In this document: positions 5,812 to 7,478 of the stretch, piece by piece
Layout of the letters: every line of letters begins with the position of its first letter
Numbering within the stretch: position 1 is the stretch's first letter
Assembly (NCBI GenBank): GCA_011682715.1
Contig: JAACEC010000109.1
Location: forward strand, 1 to 7,478
DNA length: 7,478 nucleotides
Reading direction: 5' to 3'
From: Pseudomonadota bacterium
Lineage (GTDB): Bacteria > Hydrothermota > 32-111 > QNBC01
Position numbers and translations under genes: made by a program
The notes under the pieces: model-generated
Database searches by the model: none
The model's input: only the letters and a program-made list of their open reading frames with translations
What the model was told of the DNA's origin: nothing

Positions 5812-7164
5812 TTAAATCATCATTGCAAGAGAACCCATAGGATCCCATGGCGAAAGAACAATCGGCTTTTTCTTCAGGAGTTTTTTTGTCTTCTCTGGTA
5901 TATACTTCTTGTTGATTACAACCTGATATAAAAATTGATTGAACCACCGGTCACTCATTACAAAGTATCCTTTATCACCTACATCCTTTCCCCAACTATT
6001 TTCAACCTTCCACCTGTTAGACTTTCCGTCAATAAGATTTACTCCCGTAAACACCATTGCATGTGTCAACTTACTTTCACTATAGTCGAGCCTCTCCCCC
6101 TTATCCCACTTAAAATCAGTATCAAATACAAGGTCATAATCATATAAATCAACATCCATTATTCCTTTATCTCTACGGGAGAATTGACCGACATCACAAC
6201 CGAACCAGACAGGTTCGTTATTCTTTATCTGTTTGATGCTTAGCTTCTTGAGCTCTTCCATTGGAAGGTTTAGATAGAGTATATTCTTTCCTTCTTTGAC
6301 ATTTCCAAGATATTTGACTGTATAGGTTTTTTGAAATTCCTTATCTTTCATGGGGGCGTTTATTATACTTACATAATTTCTTAAATCAAGACCTATAAAT
6401 TCTTTATAAAACTCTTTCGGAGTAAGCCCTTTTACTCTATGGAACTTCTTATTTTTATCCCTATATTCGAAGTCAAATTTCTCCGGAGGAATGCCAAAGC
6501 TTATAGCAAGAAATCGATAAACTTCCTTTATCATCTTGTCTTTCTCTTTTCTTATCTCTGAAATCTTTTTACCGCTCCTCTTCATTTTTCTAAGCAAAGA
6601 AGCAAACTCTCTCAGTTTTTGGGTTAACAATTTATTTAGCATCCCGGAATTGCTGCTGTTGTATGTCTCCGGATAGATATTTTTCGGCACAATGCCATAT
6701 TTTTCAACGAGATTTACGAACATATCCCATTGTCCGCCATCTCCTATGGGAAATTGTAATAACCACATAACCGTTCTGTCCCTTATATCATTATCTATCG
6801 TTTCAATAATATTTTCGAGAAAATAGTTGGACTTTTCAAGCTTATCAAAGAAAAAAGGATAACTTTGAGATAATTCGAAATGCTCTAATTTTAGCTTTTC
6901 CATAAGATATACTCTCAATGTGTTGGTTCCGGCAAATAGCCAGCACCTACCACTATGCATCTGGGATGTTATTTTTCCTGTTTTGATTTCATTGGAAAAT
7001 GTAAAATCCATATCTATGACGCTCTGACGGTTCATTGCAATATCACTAACAGAAGTATTTGTAACTGCATCCATCATAATTCTATTATGTGATGATTTGA
7101 TGAAATCTCTTTTTAACTCTTTAATCATGCGGTCTGTAATGGTCCCTATGTTTTTATTACTCAT
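5812..7164 (-). CDS. pepC: Aminopeptidase C (bleomycin hydrolase family, peptidase C1B)
   Basis: A 450-residue cytoplasmic cysteine aminopeptidase of the bleomycin hydrolase/PepC family, about the family's usual length. Such enzymes form hexameric rings and trim N-terminal residues from peptides. The papain-type machinery is complete: Gln68 (oxyanion hole) and Cys74 in SQMHSGRCWLFA, His368 in THAMVFTG, and Asn389 in KVENSWG. Other family blocks are QSYPFFFDKLEKSNYFLE (100-117), GDGGQWDMFVNLVEKYG (141-157), and the C-terminal SPWDPMGSLA (438-447), the arm that reaches into the active site. Here MMI follows that arm. A basic, helical insert at about 180-215 (KMKRSGKK, RKEKDK) is surface-like. 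There is no signal peptide. The ATG at 7164 is chosen because GAGGAGG ends four bases before it. The neighbouring ATG at 7167 is too close to that site, and an upstream in-frame ATG at 7233 lies beyond the promoter. It runs the same way as HMG-CoA reductase but is separated from it by 221 bases and a second promoter, so the two are probably separate units. Confidence 0.96.
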   Translation of the reverse strand: MSNKNIGTITDRMIKELKRDFIKSSHNRIMMDAVTNTSVSDIAMNRQSVIDMDFTFSNEIKTGKITSQMHSGRCWLFAGTNTLRVYLMEKLKLEHFELSQSYPFFFDKLEKSNYFLENIIETIDNDIRDRTVMWLLQFPIGDGGQWDMFVNLVEKYGIVPKNIYPETYNSSNSGMLNKLLTQKLREFASLLRKMKRSGKKISEIRKEKDKMIKEVYRFLAISFGIPPEKFDFEYRDKNKKFHRVKGLTPKEFYKEFIGLDLRNYVSIINAPMKDKEFQKTYTVKYLGNVKEGKNILYLNLPMEELKKLSIKQIKNNEPVWFGCDVGQFSRRDKGIMDVDLYDYDLVFDTDFKWDKGERLDYSESKLTHAMVFTGVNLIDGKSNRWKVENSWGKDVGDKGYFVMSDRWFNQFLYQVVINKKYIPEKTKKLLKKKPIVLSPWDPMGSLAMMI

Positions 7165-7168
7165 CATA

Positions 7169-7175
7169 CCTCCTC
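7169..7175 (-). promoter_or_regulatory. Ribosome binding site of pepC
   Basis: GAGGAGG on the - strand is followed by TATGATG. It leaves four bases before the second ATG (7164) and only one before the first (7167). The other genes here use four or five bases, which favours the second ATG. Confidence 0.75.
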
Positions 7176-7192
7176 GTGTTTTTGTATTTATA

Positions 7193-7221
7193 AGTATAAA
7201 CCTATGAAAACACTTCGTCAA
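7193..7221 (-). promoter_or_regulatory. Sigma-70 promoter of pepC
   Basis: On the - strand, TTGACG (7221-7216) and TATACT (7198-7193) are 17 bases apart, each five of six to consensus. Transcription would start near 7186 with a leader of about 22 bases. This rules out the longer reading that would begin at 7233, upstream of the -35 box. Confidence 0.78.
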
Positions 7222-7320
7222 TCGAAATATCATTTTTCCGGTAAATGGGTATTTATCACCTAATTGAAACTAAAGAAATAGAGAGTCCCTTTTTATTGCC
7301 ACGAGTTCATTCCGGAAGCG

Positions 7321-7392
7321 GAGATGCTGAAACGAGTTATGTCTAGTTGAATTTAGTTCAGGGTCTCAGAGATTCTGAAACAAGTTCAGAAT
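7321..7392. repeat. Degenerate REP-like repeat units with hairpins
   Basis: Two units, 7321-7338 and 7369-7386, match at 16 of 18 bases (GAGATKCTGAAACRAGTT in IUPAC code) and start 48 bases apart. The right unit belongs to a perfect hairpin: ATTCTGAA (7372-7379) pairs with TTCAGAAT (7385-7392) around ACAAG. Between them, TGAA (7348-7351) and TTCA (7357-7360) make a shorter stem, again with a five-base loop; the left unit has lost its right arm. CTGAAACAAGTTCAG-type hairpins are, from memory, common intergenic repeats in several bacterial groups, so this looks like a decayed REP/MITE-like element. No U-tract follows on either strand, so it is not a standard terminator. Confidence 0.55.
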
Positions 7393-7400
7393 GTACTGTG

Positions 7401-7478
7401 TCAAGCAGATACAAAAATCTCTTGTTTATTGACCACATAATTCACATCATAATCCTGCCCGTTCTTTATCACTCCGTA
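7401..7478 (-). CDS. C-terminal end of an unidentified protein (partial)
   Basis: Reading leftward from the right edge, one - strand frame stays open for 25 codons and ends at TGA (7403-7401), while the other two - strand frames stop within about ten codons. The peptide (YGVIKNGQDYDVNYVVNKQEIFVSA) looks like alternating strands and turns, as at the end of a beta-rich extracellular or surface domain, but it is too short to assign. The gene would run in the same direction as pepC and end about 180 bases before the pepC -35 box. A + strand frame is also open over this stretch, so the call is tentative. Confidence 0.42.
   Translation of the reverse strand, partial: YGVIKNGQDYDVNYVVNKQEIFVSA

Noticed and set aside
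5759..5947. 62-codon - strand frame at the end of pepC
   Set aside because: It overlaps the conserved C-terminal end of pepC in another frame.
5935..6147. 70-codon + strand frame inside pepC
   Set aside because: Antisense to the His/Asn active-site region of pepC.
7165..7233. Longer pepC start at 7233
   Set aside because: It lies upstream of the -35 box, has no ribosome binding site, and adds residues unlike the family's N-terminus.

Overview
The window looks like ordinary chromosome from a low-GC, Gram-negative-type bacterium. An Omp85-like outer-membrane protein with POTRA domains implies an outer membrane, and several genes sit behind near-consensus TTGACA/TATAAT promoters and AGGAGG ribosome binding sites. 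A class I (archaeal/eukaryotic-type) HMG-CoA reductase points to a mevalonate pathway. The adjacent class V aminotransferase and short phosphoglycerate dehydrogenase resemble the pair known from Thermotogae and other deep-branching or anaerobic lineages. I cannot name the species; an uncultured FCB-like or deep-branching candidate phylum is an inference. No phage, plasmid, CRISPR, insertion-sequence, tRNA or rRNA signal was seen.

Layout, left to right. (a) Positions 1-1677, + strand: the 3' end of a small TM2-type membrane protein gene that enters from outside the window, overlapping by 11 bases an unusually compact Omp85/BamA-like gene with a signal peptide, three POTRA-like repeats and a short beta-barrel. 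(b) Positions 1844-3877, + strand: a strong promoter, then a two-gene serine biosynthesis operon. The first gene is a class V PLP aminotransferase. The second, starting 9 bases after it, is serA without a regulatory ACT domain, broken by a one-base frame change near 3457-3466. (c) Around 3897-3927: a symmetric terminator that can serve both strands. The convergent DUF2892 gene (3911-4138, - strand) ends inside its loop. (d) Positions 4310-5590, - strand: HMG-CoA reductase with its own promoter. (e) Positions 5812-7164, - strand: a bleomycin-hydrolase-type aminopeptidase C with its own promoter. (f) Positions 7165-7400: intergenic DNA with the pepC promoter and degenerate repeat/hairpin units. 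(g) Positions 7401-7478, - strand: the probable last 25 codons of another gene.

The genes do not form one pathway. The serine operon would turn 3-phosphoglycerate into phosphoserine or serine, HMG-CoA reductase commits acetyl units to isoprenoids, PepC recycles peptides, and the left pair belongs to the envelope. I found no convincing undescribed system. The points most worth checking are the serA frame break, the compact Omp85 gene, the class I HMG-CoA reductase, the terminator overlapping a stop codon, and the hairpin repeats at the right end.
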